Of a stretch of 64,000 bases of DNA, positions 10,962 through 22,654 are shown one piece after another. Numbering within the stretch: position 1 is the stretch's first letter; the number at the start of each line of letters is the position of its first letter. Source of the stretch: Chara braunii (lineage: Eukaryota; Streptophyta; Charophyceae; Charales; Characeae); assembly GCA_003427395.1 (NCBI GenBank), contig BFEA01000020.1, forward strand, positions 2,268,039 to 2,332,038. Reading direction: 5' to 3'. The translations under genes were made by a program, and so were the position numbers. The notes beneath the pieces are model-generated. The model saw nothing but the letters and a program-made list of their open reading frames with translations. It was not told the origin of the DNA and did not search any database.

Positions 10962-11241
10962 CACTCTCAATGCAAAACCAGGGGAACAATTGACCCTACC
11001 ACTCCAAGCCACAAAACTGAGAGACCCAGCATGCAGCCCTACCGTCCCGAATCCCATAGGGATTCCAACTCATCCTGGCCTCCTTACAAAAGGGAAACAA
11101 ACACTCTCAATGCAAAACCAGGGAAATAACTGCCCCTACCACTGTGAGCCACAAAACTGAGGGGCCCAGCATGCAGGCCTACCTCCCCTAATCCCGTAGG
11201 GATTCCTACTCATCTTGGCCTCCTTACAAAAGGGGAAAAGA
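10962..11241 (+). repeat. Tandem duplication, 140-bp unit
   Basis: Copies start at 10,962 and 11,102 with CACTCTCAATGCAAAACCAG and end near CTTACAAAAGGG. Divergence is moderate, higher than in the 137-bp pair upstream. Confidence 0.85.
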
Positions 11242-11299
11242 ACAAAAAACATTGCATTCAAATTGATTCAATGCTCAACATGGAAGGGAGTACGTAGAA

Positions 11300-11636
11300 T
11301 GACAGAAACGGATGTGCCTACATATAAGATATTCCAAATGCGGCAGGAGAGGCAGGTGATGACACATGTCCATCGATGGGTGGGCCACAACTACGAGGGC
11401 ATGTGCTTGCCCCGGGTGTCAGCATCCCCGTTTGTCAGAACCTCAGCAAACGGGGAGGAATATGTGGTCATCATATACTTCTTCGAGGCTATCGCCAAGA
11501 AACCGGACAGGCCACAGCTCAGTCTCATAGAAGCACAGTGGATGGACTTTGCCGAGGTGTGTGGTCCAGCAGCGTACCCAGCCAACTGCGAAAGTCGAAG
11601 AACGGCTTCGATGAAGCAGAAGGTAAGGTTTGGATA
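11300..11636 (+). CDS. Possible exon or gene relic of unknown function
   Basis: I do not recognise this. A frame with mixed, protein-like composition (MTETDVPTYK... to ...EAQWMDFAEVCG) runs across the interval and reaches an AG/GTAAGG splice-donor-like site at about 11,620. There is no known motif, no verified acceptor and no second exon. It could equally be a transposon scrap. Confidence 0.2.
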
Positions 11637-11678
11637 ACGGACTTGATACGTGAAGCCGGTCCCATTCCGGGCCATACG

Positions 11679-11726
11679 TTACTGTCCACGTCTCAAGCAG
11701 GCGGCGGGCGTATACGTGGACAGTAA
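11679..11726 (+). repeat. Perfect 13-bp inverted repeat
   Basis: TTACTGTCCACGT (11,679-11,691) and its exact complement (11,714-11,726) flank a 22-bp GC-rich loop. No T-run follows. Role unknown. Confidence 0.85.
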
Positions 11727-11729
11727 GCC

Positions 11730-12300
11730 ACGGCTGAATTCGTGCTCGATGTCCATAGCGAGCCCGAGACTTGAGAATCCACGCGGCACTAGATTGCCTG
11801 AGAAGGTACTCACGCAAGGACCTAAACCTTCAGGAGACAATTCAATTAAATTCGAGATCGTGGGAACTGGGGAAATAACTCCATACATGAGACCACACCA
11901 GTCATCTTACAGGAAGTTAATGCCAGGCTCCAACCAGAGGATCACCTGGGGGGGGTGCTGTTCATGGAGAGGAGGGGGGGGGGGGGGGGGGTATATGGCA
12001 AAGGGGAGAACAAGGGTATTATTTTCCTGCAGGGTGTCACGTTGGACTGTGAAGCCCTCCCCATTGGGCATATCGAAAGGTAGTAGGGAGAATTGAGGAG
12101 ACGGCGTACGTAGGAGGTTAGAATAGGACTGCAGACGGCAAAGGGAGGGAGGAGGTGCAGTGGGTGTGGAGCTCTGGTACGTGTGAGAAGTGGCAGTTAA
12201 GTTTGATAAGGCTGGCTGCAGTATAAGGGGATGGCCAGGGCAAGGGAGGGAGCAGGCGCAAGGGGGTGGGGAGGTTTCAGCACGAGCAGGAAACAATAGC
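11730..12300 (+). other. Gene-free stretch with G-run
   Basis: No gene recognised. A G homopolymer of roughly 18 bp lies near 11,974-11,991, followed by purine-rich DNA. Confidence 0.4.
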
Positions 12301-12329
12301 TAAGGTAGTCGATAGCTTGAGATATAGCT

Positions 12330-12625
12330 CGATAATGGGTTCGGTGTAGTGAAATTGGACAACCGTGGTGGCATCAAGGGAAGTAACAGGCCCAAAGTGA
12401 TGACCGGGAACGTGTGCTGTATGGGAGCAAGATAGCTCCTTGTAAAGAGAAAGGAGTTGAAGAAGATAAGGAAGAAGGAGCAGGTGGATGTGATCTGCCT
12501 GCAGGAGACAAAGATGGTGGAAAATAAGCTGGCCCCACGGTGCTGCGGTGGAAGGGGCAGCAAGTGTGGGCCCTGGCCACAGGCACAAGAGGAGGTGTAG
12601 CCATCCTTACGCAATGAGTTGCAGT
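12330..12625 (+). pseudogene. LINE endonuclease N-terminal fragment
   Basis: L1-like apurinic endonucleases begin with a block containing a QETK motif. Here 12,451 onward reads KELKKIRKKEQVDVICLQET, and after one frameshift the next conserved block appears (GTRGGVAILTQ, about 12,575-12,620). It is a short relic on +, opposite to the neighbouring LINE-A. No RT follows. Confidence 0.7.
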
Positions 12626-12727
12626 ACCTAGCGCACTGCACGCTAACTACCTTGTTGTTTTCGCCAGTTTTGAGCCTTCCGGGGCTTTATCCCTGAACCG
12701 TCCCTTGCAGGGACTTCGCCCAGTTCT

Positions 12728-12768
12728 TTTTTTTTTTTCTTTTTCTTTTTTTTTCTTTTTTTTTTAAC
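12728..12768 (-). repeat. Poly(T) tract = poly(A) end of a minus-strand LINE
   Basis: T-rich run interrupted by single Cs; on the minus strand it reads as a poly(A) tail. It lies about 0.5-1 kb beyond the LINE C-terminal coding relic, where a LINE tail is expected. Confidence 0.6.
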
Positions 12769-13712
12769 AAAACAGGGCCTTATGGTCCTGGCTCCTTCTA
12801 TTCTGGGGAGCGTCAGTCCGGTTCCTATTCCACCGGCAAGTCAAAATAAACATTACATCAAGAACACTCACACACGCTTCCTTCCGTCAGGCCGAAGGAT
12901 CCCTGAACAGCATTGATTGCTCCACCGCAGTGGAGGATTGACTGTCAGCTTGCCCATCCTCTCTCTTTCCTATCAGACTGGACAATTAGGTCTGCCAAGT
13001 TTCCTCGCTGAATCCTAGAAAGAGTCCCTCTATTGTGATCATCAACCCGAGCCCTTCCCCTTCCACCTGCTTTACCTTTTACCTGAGCAACCACTAAACC
13101 CTGAACCCTAAACCCTCGTCCTTCTTAACGGCTCCCCGATATACCATTCCCATTTAACGATCGCCTTCCTCATTGCTCCGAGACTCTTCGCTTTGACCCT
13201 TTTACCTCCCTTGCTCGCCTTCATTACTAGCTTGCATCCTGGTCTCCACTGTTGTACATCAAAAGTAGTGACCCGAAAGCAGANCTGTCTCGGTTAGATT
13301 CTGGCTCGAGGGTTCCATTCCCTGATTCCGTGCTTTGCTGTTCCAGATTCCTTCTTGAAGCGGAGTTGTGCCATTCCTTCCAACAGATGCGATCATTCCT
13401 CAACTCAGCNACCTTCCCCCCTGCCAACCATGTCTTGATGAACTTGTTTCTAGCCTTCTTCCGCTGCTNTTTATCGTCTGTCTATGTACTCTTGATCCTC
13501 TTCCATCTGCATANAATTTCTGCCTGTATCAGAACCTTTGTCCCCACCCAGACTCTCTCCCGTGNGTTTGCAGCCCCCTNCATCGTTCTGCTGCATCTTT
13601 CCTNCCATATGACCCAAAGGGAGGTCTTCCTGATGAACTCAAATCNGATCCTTTCTGCTTTCCGTGGCCACTTAGGGATGTCAATCAGAAGGAGAACTAG
13701 GCNTCCTTNCAT
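12769..13712 (-). mobile_element. 5'-truncated LINE copy (LINE-B): ORF2 C-terminus and 3' UTR
   Basis: The minus frame at 13,482-13,712 contains SLWVIWXERCSRT, paralogous to the GLWIIWKRRCQAT block near the C-terminus of LINE-A ORF2. Downstream the 3' UTR repeats a motif (CATTGA(T/A)TGCTCCACC...GGAGGAT region) at 12,880-12,970 that also occurs in the LINE-A 3' UTR at 13,700-13,800. So two related LINE 3' ends are joined, with the LINE-A tail apparently cut off. Many Ns reduce certainty. Confidence 0.55.
13091..13116 (-). repeat. Short interstitial telomere-like repeat
   Basis: Three units, two AAACCCT and one GAACCCT, i.e. TTTAGGG on the minus strand. TTTAGGG is the common plant/green-algal telomere unit. 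It is too short to be a telomere and lies inside a LINE 3' UTR. Confidence 0.5.
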
Positions 13713-14075
13713 TTGNCCGAAGGACCCCCGACNAGCATTGAATGCTCCACCTTGGTAGAGGATTTTCTGTCAGCTTGCCGTGCCCCTCTCTTTCCTCTCA
13801 GATCTGGAGTATANCACTACCAGATAGTGCTATGTCCCCTAGACTGAGTTCAGCCTTTGTCCCTGTCCGCCTGTGTCCTCACCGCTCTTCTGTCCTGCCC
13901 GTAGTGCGTGATATCTCCTTTCTTGAGTCTTGTGGGAAACCCGCGTGTCGTTTCTTCTCCGGTCTTCATCTTTTTGTCATTAGCCCGGTTTCTCTTATTT
14001 GCCTTTCCTCCTTGGGTCGTACTGCCTTGTCGAGATTTTTCCTCCCCTTTCCTTTATCTTACCTCATCTCTCCAT

Positions 14076-17000
14076 TCAAAGCATAGTTGTCCATTTAAAG
14101 CATAGTTGTGTACCCTCGATCTCTGCTATCGCCCCCTGACCCAACGTGTTCTGCTTGAATCTTTTAATTATCTCTTCCTCTTGTCCTGGTTGTTGCCGTA
14201 CCTGCTGTCTCACTCTTTTCCACTGCGCCTTGAGATGTATTTCCATTGTCTTGAGGAGCATCTCCCTGGCTTCCTCTCTATGTATTAGCGTTCCTTCTAT
14301 AGTGGCCTGACATCTCCTCTTCCAAATGATCCACAACCCATATTGCCTCAGTAGCTGGAAGATATGTCTCTGATAGGGTTGCATTCGTTTGGGTACCTCA
14401 GCCCCCAAAAGCCTAGCAACTCTTGACTCTGGAAAGGCAGTGTTCGCCACCAGTTTCCAAATTCCCCTGACTTGCTTCCACATCCCCTCTGCCTCCTTGC
14501 ACTCCAGTAGACAGTGCACCAGTGTTTCCGGAAGTCCTTCTTGACACACTCTGCATAGTTCGGCTTCATCGCTTCTCTGGTTGTGACTTCTTCTTTCNTT
14601 GAGCCAAACATTCACTGGCAGTGCCACATGTGCTATTAGCCATTGCATACTCCTCACTTGTCCCAGTCTTATTGATANAATATTTGCCCATGGTATGTCT
14701 GCCATTTGGCTTCTGGGGACCCCCACCTTTTCCTCCCAGCGCNTGAGCAGAGTAGGTCCCATAGNCAGGGATCTGTTCCTTAACCTGTAACCTANTCTTG
14801 TAGTGTAGTGAAGGATGTTGATTCTCCTTGCTACTCTTAATTGTCCCCCTCTAATGTTCCAGGCCCATTCACCAGGATCCNCCTCTAGTTCCTCAATTGG
14901 AACCGTTGGATTGTACACTGTAAACTCTTCCATCTCAATCACTCTTACCTTACGCAACCCTTGTTTGAGGATATACAGCGGCGCTTTCAATGTCCTATCC
15001 AATTGGGACGTGGTATTGCGTGGCTGTATTATGTTGTATTTGTCTGCTATTAGCCATTCGTTCCTGTCTTTGACCGTATCCCATACCCTGTACACCTCTT
15101 TAGGTTCTGCGTCATCTTCCCATGTGGCCCAATCCCCCTCCCGTCATTGTTTTCCCCCCCTCAACAACTGCACCCAGGTTGGATGTATGGAGTCCGTGAC
15201 TACCCTCAGGTTATCCTGAAGCTTATGACACCCCTTCAATGTCCTTCTCAGCTCCTCCGTTGTTTTCCATCTGTTGTTCTCCTCATCCCAAATGTGTTTA
15301 ATCTGCCATACCCCNTGNTCCAACCATCTACCCCATCTCGAATCCCNGCTTGTTAATGTTAGAGGCTTTCCGCCATTGTCTTTAATGCTTGCGTTGCAGA
15401 ATAGCGGTTGTCTTAATACCTCCTCTCTTGTGGTAGGCTCTCTTACCCTCGCTGGGAAGACCTCTTTCCACAGTTGTATTAGTTGTAGCCAATAGGCTGA
15501 ATTTTTGACTCTTCCTCCTTGTATTTCCCTATTCCCCTCCCTGTGGCCTATTTTGGCCCAGTCGCTACACATAATCCCGAACGTCTCCATCATGTTGCTC
15601 GGTGTTTTGTACCTGGCTATCTGTCTAATCCTTTCTAATACTATTGAAGTCCATGGCAGCCTAGGCTGTGATATTAGCTTAACCACCCATTTCGTTTGAA
15701 GCGCTTTCAGCTGTTGACTTGGGTCAAGGATCCCCAAGCCCCCTTGCCCTTTGGGTCTAGTTACCTTTTTCCAAGCAACCTTAGCTATGAAATGCTCCTT
15801 GTTGTGCCTTGCCGTCCACAAGAAGGCTGCGGCCTTTCTTCTAAGNTGGGCCGACGTGGCCTTTGGCGGGGTCCAGATAGACCCTGCATACCACATCATG
15901 GAGAAAATTGATGCATTCAAGATCAGTGCTCTTCCATATATAGAGGTGTATACTGCCNACCAAGCACTAAACTTTGCTAACACCTTGGCCATAATGTCCG
16001 CCGCCATTGATTGGTGTGCCCCCTCTTCTGTTATTTTGATCCCTAGATATCTGAACGGATGTTGTGGCGTCAACCATTGAAGCCCCTCCGGGCTTGTGAC
16101 TGGAATCTGATTTTCTTGATCTAGTTCTGCTAGCCACCACCCCACTGTTTTGTGCCAATTAACTTTCATCTCTGAAGCCAGCTGGAACACTTCCATTACC
16201 CTTGTTAGCGCTTGAAAAGAGGAGTCTGTTGCTCTGATCAAAACCGTCAAGTCGTCTGCGAACAATATCGTCGTGGGGAGTTCGACCGTGTGTCCTCTCT
16301 GGTCTGGCGGTGCTATTAATCTCTCTATTGACGGGTCTTTTCTTACAAAAGAGGCTATTGCCTCTATTATGAAGAGAAAAATAGGAGCTGCTAAGGGATC
16401 TCCCGACCTAATTGACCTTGACATCGGGTAGGTCGAAGATAAGTGACCGTTAACCTGTACTTGCCCCCGCGCATCGTTATACAAGACCCTTATCCATTTC
16501 CTAAAATTTGGCCCTACTCCCATTCTTTCCATGCACAACTGCAAGAAGGGCCAACCGACCTGGTCATATGCCTTTTCAAAATCGAAAAAAAGAATGGCGG
16601 CATTGATTCTCTTGTCCCTTATATACCGGACAGATTCTGTTAGGCACATGACATTGTCAAGTATAAACCTTCCCGGAATGAATCCTGTTTGATCTAAATG
16701 AAAGCATCCTGCTGTGATTTTTGATAAGTGGTTAGCTAGCGCCTTGGCTAGTATCTTGTGTGTGAGGGTCAACAAAGTTATTGGCCTGTAATTCCGTATG
16801 TCCGTTGGACTCCCCTTCTTGTAAAGCAGCGTGACTATTCCAGTTGCGGGCTCGCTACCTATGCCCTCCGCCTGCCAAGCGTGCTCTAGGAATGCCAGAT
16901 ATTCTTTGCCCAAAATAGGCCAGAATTCTAGCCAGAATTCTCTGGTCAGACCATCCTTCCCCGGGGTCTTGTTCGGAGCCATCGTTTTTACTGCATCCCA

Positions 17001-18311
17001 TAACTCCTCCTGTGATAAAGGTTCATCCAGCATGGGCGCGTGTTGTCGTGATATTGTGTTCTGTAGGTAGTTCAGGAACTTTGATCTCGCTTCCTCCACT
17101 CTTACCCTTGGGAGCTGGTTTTCTGTAGATGTGTATAGTCTACTATAGAAATCGAAAGCCACCCTTAACATCCCTTCCTTGTCTGAGGTAAGCCCCCCTT
17201 CCCCTTCTATGAGGTTATTCCTTCCCTTGGACTTTAACTTTTGGAAGAAGAATTTGGTCATTCTCTCCCTCTCCTCCCATTCCCTGACTCTAGCCCTCAT
17301 TTGTAGGCCTTTCATTCTCAACCGTTGCCAGTCCGCCATCTCTTCCCTTGCCTTCTCCAGAACTTTTTCGTATAGTTCGTCTCCTGGGGAATTGATAGTA
17401 TTACGCTCCGCTATCTCCATTGCTCGCGCCAACTCTTCTTCTCTTTCCCTCCTCTTTGCTGCCAGCCTCCTAGCCACTATTGTTGAAGCATTAGACAGTG
17501 CCAAAAGCAGCTCTGGGAATGTATGTGTGTCTGGGTTGTGTTCTTGACACACTTGTAAAACCGCCCGTCTCATTTCCTGAGTATTTAGGAGGGAGTTGTT
17601 GATTTTGTAGAACCCCCTACCTCTGATGACTTGTTTGTCTAGTGATAGACTCATATGGATAGGTTTATGATCCAGACCCAGACCGTACGGCAAGCTACCT
17701 ATACTCACTGATTGCAACATACCTATTACTCCTGAGGACGTTAAGAAATAGCCTATCCGGGAGGCCGACACATGTTGGTTGCGGTTCCTCTTGCGATAAG
17801 TGAATTGTCTTTCGCCCGGGTAATACAACCTATAGGGATCTATCAGTTCTAAATTCGTCATTAGCCTATGAATCGGTAGCGATTCTTCTGTCCACCCCTC
17901 CTCCTCTGATCTAACCCCTCCTGATAGTCTGTCCAAGCTGGGATCTAAGGTGGCGTTCCAGTCACCTCCTAGAATCAGATGTTTGTTCCCTTCTAGGATC
18001 CCTTTAAGCCTTTCGATCGGATCCTCTCTCTGCTGAGAGTTATTCGGACAGTAAACCGAGAGTAACGTGTAGGGTTCCTCATGCAGTTCAAAGTCGATCT
18101 TAACCCATCTACCCTCCTCCTCGTCAACCCTTGCTTCTGTGATGGGAATCCCATCTGATGCCGTAACCCTTTGGTTTTGAAGTATGACTACACCCGTGGA
18201 ATGGTTACTTGCCGCCTCCATCGGGGTCGTTAGGGAGGAGGAGGAGAAAGGAGGAGGAGGTGGCAAGAAGAAGACGAAGATCGCGCTGGAATGGTTACTT
18301 GCCGCCTCCAT
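14076..18311 (-). pseudogene. LINE-A ORF2: endonuclease remnant, reverse transcriptase, zinc finger
   Basis: The replicase of an L1-like LINE. Starting at 18,311, an endonuclease remnant shows LGGDWNATLD, SRIGYFLTSSG (normally SRID, so a catalytic Asp reads Gly) and a LDHKPIHMSL block. The N-terminal endonuclease part with the QETK motif is missing. The RT follows with NYRPITLL, QTGFIPGR, the FFDFEKAYDQVGW block, a RSGDPLAAPIF block and the catalytic FADD at 16,251-16,262. One in-frame TGA at 15,144 separates the C-terminal 340 residues, which contain a C-X2-C-X9-H-C-X3-C finger (about 14,500-14,568). The RT looks intact; endonuclease and full-length product do not. Confidence 0.88.
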
Positions 18312-18346
18312 CTGAGCCTGAGCATTCCTCCATCGGGGTCGTTATC
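18197..18346 (-). repeat. Duplicated ORF1/ORF2 junction in LINE-A
   Basis: The segment reading (minus) GATGGAGG then CGGCAAGTAACCATTCCA occurs twice about 91 bp apart, with a 22-bp insert in the upstream copy and a (GGA)n-rich linker between. The duplication supplies both the ORF1 stop (TAA) and the ORF2 start, so the normal ORF1/ORF2 boundary has been rebuilt by a deletion plus duplication. Confidence 0.7.
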
Positions 18347-21209
18347 AGCTGCAAGGATTGTTTGATTGCCACCTCCCAGTCTGAGTGCCTCGCATTCCAT
18401 CGACAGGGTAGGACCACTCTCCTCCTCATCTCATTCTTAATTTCCAGTCGGGCTGCAACTTCTATCTCCTTCCACTGACCCTTTGCTATTTTTTGTACGT
18501 TCACTGTGTCATCCTCCAACTCTCTGTTCTCATCCTTGAGTAGGTTTACCTGCACCACCAAGATCGCGGCTTGCCTTCTCAAGTCCTGCACGTCTTCCTC
18601 TTCTCTCTCTCCCTTCCCCTGATTTTCCTCCATGGTTGCACCCTCCGTTGAGTTATTCCCCCTACTAGTTGTACTGTCTTGCTCCTCTCCCGTTTGTGCC
18701 TTTCGTTTCTTGTCGTCCCTCTTCCTTTCCTTGTTGTGGTAGGTCTTCGGCCATTGAAATAACCTCCCATACTCCTCCTGCTGTATGTAGATCTCGTTCT
18801 TTACTGTGCAGCTCTTTCTTGCGTACTGAGATGCGTAAAACTCGTTGATTTCCCCTTCCCTCCTTAGCAGTTCGAACCTGTTTTCTGATGTAATGTCCCC
18901 CCCTGCNCTCTTTCTTGCGTACTGAGATGCGTAAAACTCGTTGATTTCCCCTTCCCTCCTTAGCAGTTCGAACCTGTTTTCTGATGTAATGTCCCCCCCT
19001 GCTTGTGTGGCCTGTTGGAGGTTCCTCAGGTGCTTATGGTGGGCCAGTCTGATTTCACACTCGATTGTCCTCCCCCATTCCANCTGTTCTACCTCTTTTA
19101 TCCACCGTTCTCTNGTCCAATCTTCCACATCTGAGTCCNCTTGATCTTCCTCCTCCTCTTCCTNGTCGTCCTCTGATGAGTCTTCGCTCTTTGAGTCTGC
19201 TGAATTCTCCCTCTGGTCCTCCTCTGCCTGTAAAATCTGATCCACTGTCATGTTTTCAACGTTTTGCATGCCTCTTCTTCTCGCCCTTTCTCTTACCTTT
19301 TCTTCATCCTCCAATGCTCTCTGTCCCTGGGCGCCTTGGGCGCCNTGGGATCCGCTTTTGTCTTCTTCGTAATGAGAGGATCCTTCTGAGTGATCATTGT
19401 CTGTCGAGTCGTCCTCTCTCTCTCCTGCCGACCCTGTCCCTTCTTCCCTTGCCNTGCTTCCCTTTGAGGCTNCGCCATGTGAGCCTGAATCTGTTTCATT
19501 CTCCTTCCCCAAACTCCCTGANGATTCCTTGCTGGTTCTGCCCTCTCCCTCTTCCTCTTNTGTAGTGGGCCCCTTTCCAAATTGGGTNTTTTGTCTCCTT
19601 CTTCCCTNTTGTGACTCTCTTTCCTGAGTGTTGGACCCATCCTCTCCTCTTTCCTCTCCCTTCCTTTTTGTGGAAGTGTTTCCTCCTTCTGTTCCACCCT
19701 TCCCTCCTTGCTCACAGTACATATTGTACCCCTCACCCTCCTCCATTCCTCTTGAACTCTCCTCCTTGCCCCTTGCCTGTCCCTGCTGCTGTGCTCTGGC
19801 TTCTGCGTTTTCCAAGAATGCCAATTCTGCATTCTTCCCAACCTCATGCAGCTCCCTCATGAGCTTCAATCTCTGTTCCACATCCTACATTGCTTCTTCT
19901 TCCAACATGGGTTTAATAAGGAATCCTGTTTCCTTATCCTCCATGCGTTTGGCTCCTGTGTGTCTCCACCTGCTGTCATAAGGAGGATAGATGTCTGGCT
20001 TGACTGTTGGCTCCCCTTTCATCACCCACACCCACTTTGGGTTTTCCAGATTGTCGTCAAAGATCCAACCCCTATACTGCGCTGCGTTTATGTACCATAC
20101 TCCCGGATTATTTTCACACTCCTGCATCATCGATTGCTTCAATACCATCCTTTTTCCCCCCTCTTCCCTTGAGCCCCCCTGTGGGCATGAAGTACCCAGA
20201 TGACCTCTTCCTCTGCATTTGAAGCAAAAAGGATTGGTCTTGGATGAGATGAACACTGTGACTCTCTGCCCACTTTTCTTGAAGATCCACTGATCTGGGA
20301 ATTTTGGCGGCGCCCCTGACGTTACTTCCAAGCATGCCACTCTTGCGTCGTGGTTTGGTGCCAGGAAGTCCGGGTTGGCCGTGAGCCATTCGATGATTGG
20401 GTTGTTAGGATACTCTGCTTGCAGCCTGCTTTGAACAAAGCTGTGCATCCCCTCCGACAGGTTATCAAACTGAACCCAGAAGTGGTTTCTCAGCATGGAT
20501 TGTCTGTGCCTTGAAGCCTCAGCCTGCAGTGGCCTTGGTGGTTTCCAAGGTTGGATTGTCACCACCGACCCCTTGCATTTCAGCGATCTGATCGATATCA
20601 GATATTGCGCGTAAGTCGGATCCACGCAGACGATCATGACTGTAAACCTTCCCCTCCTGTGGTATGATAACTCTGGTTCCTTCCCAGGGACGTCTTCCAT
20701 GGCTATTAGCCTATCCATCACCCATCTTCTCTTTTCGTTTAGTGAAAGCTCCCTACTTCGACCCGAAAAGTTGAACAGCACCGCATGTTTCTCGTACAAG
20801 TCATTCAGGGACTCGATGTCCTCCTCTGGGTATTTTCCCAAACCTCCACTTCCTCCTCCTTCCCTCCCTCCCCCTTGATTACTTCCTTTGTTACTTTGAT
20901 CTCCGCCTTGATCTGAGTTTTCTCCAACAGGAATTNCATTGCNTTTTGCCCCAAAGTTCGTGACTTGGCAGCTTCCATCNTCGAGTTCGTGCCTGACTGA
21001 GATGGTATCTGCCCTGAGTGGCTCATTGACTCTCCCCCTTGTCTTTTTGCGAACTCCCGCTTCTCCTTCTCACTCATTGCCCTTTGAGCTGCCTGGGAAT
21101 ATGAGATCGCCATTTNGCTCATTGACTCTCCCCCTTGTCTTTTTGCGAACTCCCGCTTCTCCTTCTCACTCATTGCCCTTTGAGCTGCCTGGGAATATGA
21201 GATCGCCAT
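18295..21209 (-). pseudogene. LINE-A ORF1: gag-like RNA-binding protein
   Basis: ORF1 proteins coat LINE RNA. Starting from the ATG at 21,209, the N-terminus is polar; a frameshift near 20,835-20,880 leads to a globular section (21-19.9 kb) ending in a CCHC knuckle CFKCRGRGHLGTSC (about 20,190-20,235). After an in-frame TAG at 19,885 comes a long acidic, Ser/Glu/Gly-rich region and a coiled-coil-like tail, ending at 18,295. Length and order fit plant L1-like ORF1. Two 95-bp duplications around single Ns add artificial residues. Confidence 0.8.
18812..19002. repeat. Exact 95-bp direct repeat around one N (assembly artefact)
   Basis: 18,812-18,906 and 18,908-19,002 are identical by eye, separated only by an N at 18,907. 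It duplicates about 32 codons of LINE ORF1 in frame. The equal length to the pair at 21,021-21,211 points to unmerged contig ends. Confidence 0.9.
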
Positions 21210-21211
21210 TT
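21021..21211. repeat. Exact 95-bp direct repeat around one N (assembly artefact)
   Basis: 21,021-21,115 and 21,117-21,211 are identical by eye, separated by an N at 21,116. It duplicates the first ~31 codons of LINE ORF1, so either ATG could be read as the start. Confidence 0.9.
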
Positions 21212-21915
21212 TTGGAAATGTCCTCCTAGGACAGAGTTAAGACAGATTGAAGAAAGCCCGTCTACGATTTTCAAACGTGACGGAGGATCGAGGCGATGGA
21301 TGGATCAGTGTGAAAATAGGTGGGGGTCCAGGTAAGGATCTGTGTTGGGATCGTGTAAAGCTGAGAACGGAAAGGAATGGTTACTCGCCCAGTTCTTTTT
21401 GTTTTCTCTAGCTGTCCATTTTTTTCCAGTTTTCTGTCTAGGTACAAAGGTCGTAGATTGGTAGGCTGTAAGGTCTGTTCGTAGGCAGTCCAGTCCAGTC
21501 CAGTAGCCTAGGTCGGATCTCAAAATAGGTTGGAGACGATTGAGTTCGAATTTTGTCTTTGGCATTTCTTTTCATCTCGTTGACGGGAGGTCGTGTTCCG
21601 TTGTTGTGCTACTTTACAAGCAGCACAGCATCTCAACCTGGGTGGTGGCAGTCATATCCGGCCCTTACCTGCTTTTCCCTCAGGGGCGCTGGGCCTCTGG
21701 CCTCCAGCGCTGTAGGCACCTCCTCATTCTTGTGTCCTCGGGGTTGATAGGGCTGCTATGGAAGCCCTCCTTGGAAGTTCTCCACGAAATGGCCGCCACC
21801 TTCTTCTTCGTCAAGTTGGTGTTCTTCCTCTTGATCCTGGGAGCTGCGCTCCCCTGCTGAACAAACACTTCATATGCAGCGGGCCTCGTGATTGGTGCAG
21901 CTTAGTGTGTTTCAG
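21212..21915 (-). other. Probable LINE-A 5' UTR and unrecognised flank
   Basis: No gene recognised. The part nearest 21,209 is expected to be the LINE 5' UTR; its left limit cannot be seen. Short frames here lack motifs. Confidence 0.35.
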
Positions 21916-21990
21916 GAGGGTGTGCGGCAATTGATGGGTCTGCTAGGTTGGGCGCTGGAAGTGGAAGTGCATAGCTGGAGCTTGACGTCC
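21912..21990 (+). mobile_element. LTR fragment shared with 33,663-33,740
   Basis: About 75 bp (GGAGGGTGTG, then ATTGATGGGTC, then GCTAGGTTGGGC, then TGGAGCTTGACGT) matches, in the same orientation, a segment inside the G2 chromovirus LTR. It is an isolated scrap. Confidence 0.65.
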
Positions 21991-22225
21991 GAACAATCCA
22001 TGTTGCCATGCAGACCGGACATACATCATCATCATTCCATGGGGTGAAGGGGCCTGGCGCTCACACAGGAAGAATGCGCCGGTCCCCAACCATACACAGA
22101 TGAAGAAGAGGGGAAGATGGGAATGTCGTCAACACCAAGTCTTCAATACAGGTCCCAAATAATCCCTCGTCAAATGTCTGAATCCCAATGTCGTGTCTGC
22201 ACCCAAATGTCGTCAAGTCCCAAAG

Positions 22226-22321
22226 TCACCAATCTCTCTCTCTCTCTCGTAGTCTGCAAATACTGAGAAGTCAGGTAGCGAGAGGGGGAGGAGGAGATGG
22301 TGGACTTAGAAGAGGAAGAAG

Positions 22322-22359
<38 letters not shown>

Positions 22360-22360
22360 A
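22226..22360 (+). repeat. (CT)n microsatellites
   Basis: Two CT runs, about 22,228-22,248 and 22,326-22,358, with purine-rich sequence between them. Confidence 0.9.
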
Positions 22361-22654
22361 CCTGTGAAGGTGGCGCCTTGTTGCAGGTACATCGAAGACG
22401 AAGCTGGAGCTATGGCGCCACAGGTAAGTCTCCCTGGCCTCCGCCAACCATCTCTCTCTCTCCAGTACTACTCTAGCTCCTAATAGCGCCCAGTGCTGAA
22501 GACTACTGCTAACGCTACTGCTACTACTGCAGCGCTCCTCCAGAGTGCTGCTGCCGAATCCTGAAGACTGCCTCCTGCCTCCTGCACGTGAAATGCCTGG
22601 GAAGTTCCTATGAACTACCTCGTGACTGTCTGCAGCCTGTAGGGCGGTGTCGTA

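Noticed and set aside
13091-13116. True telomere
   Set aside because: Only about three degenerate units inside a LINE 3' UTR.
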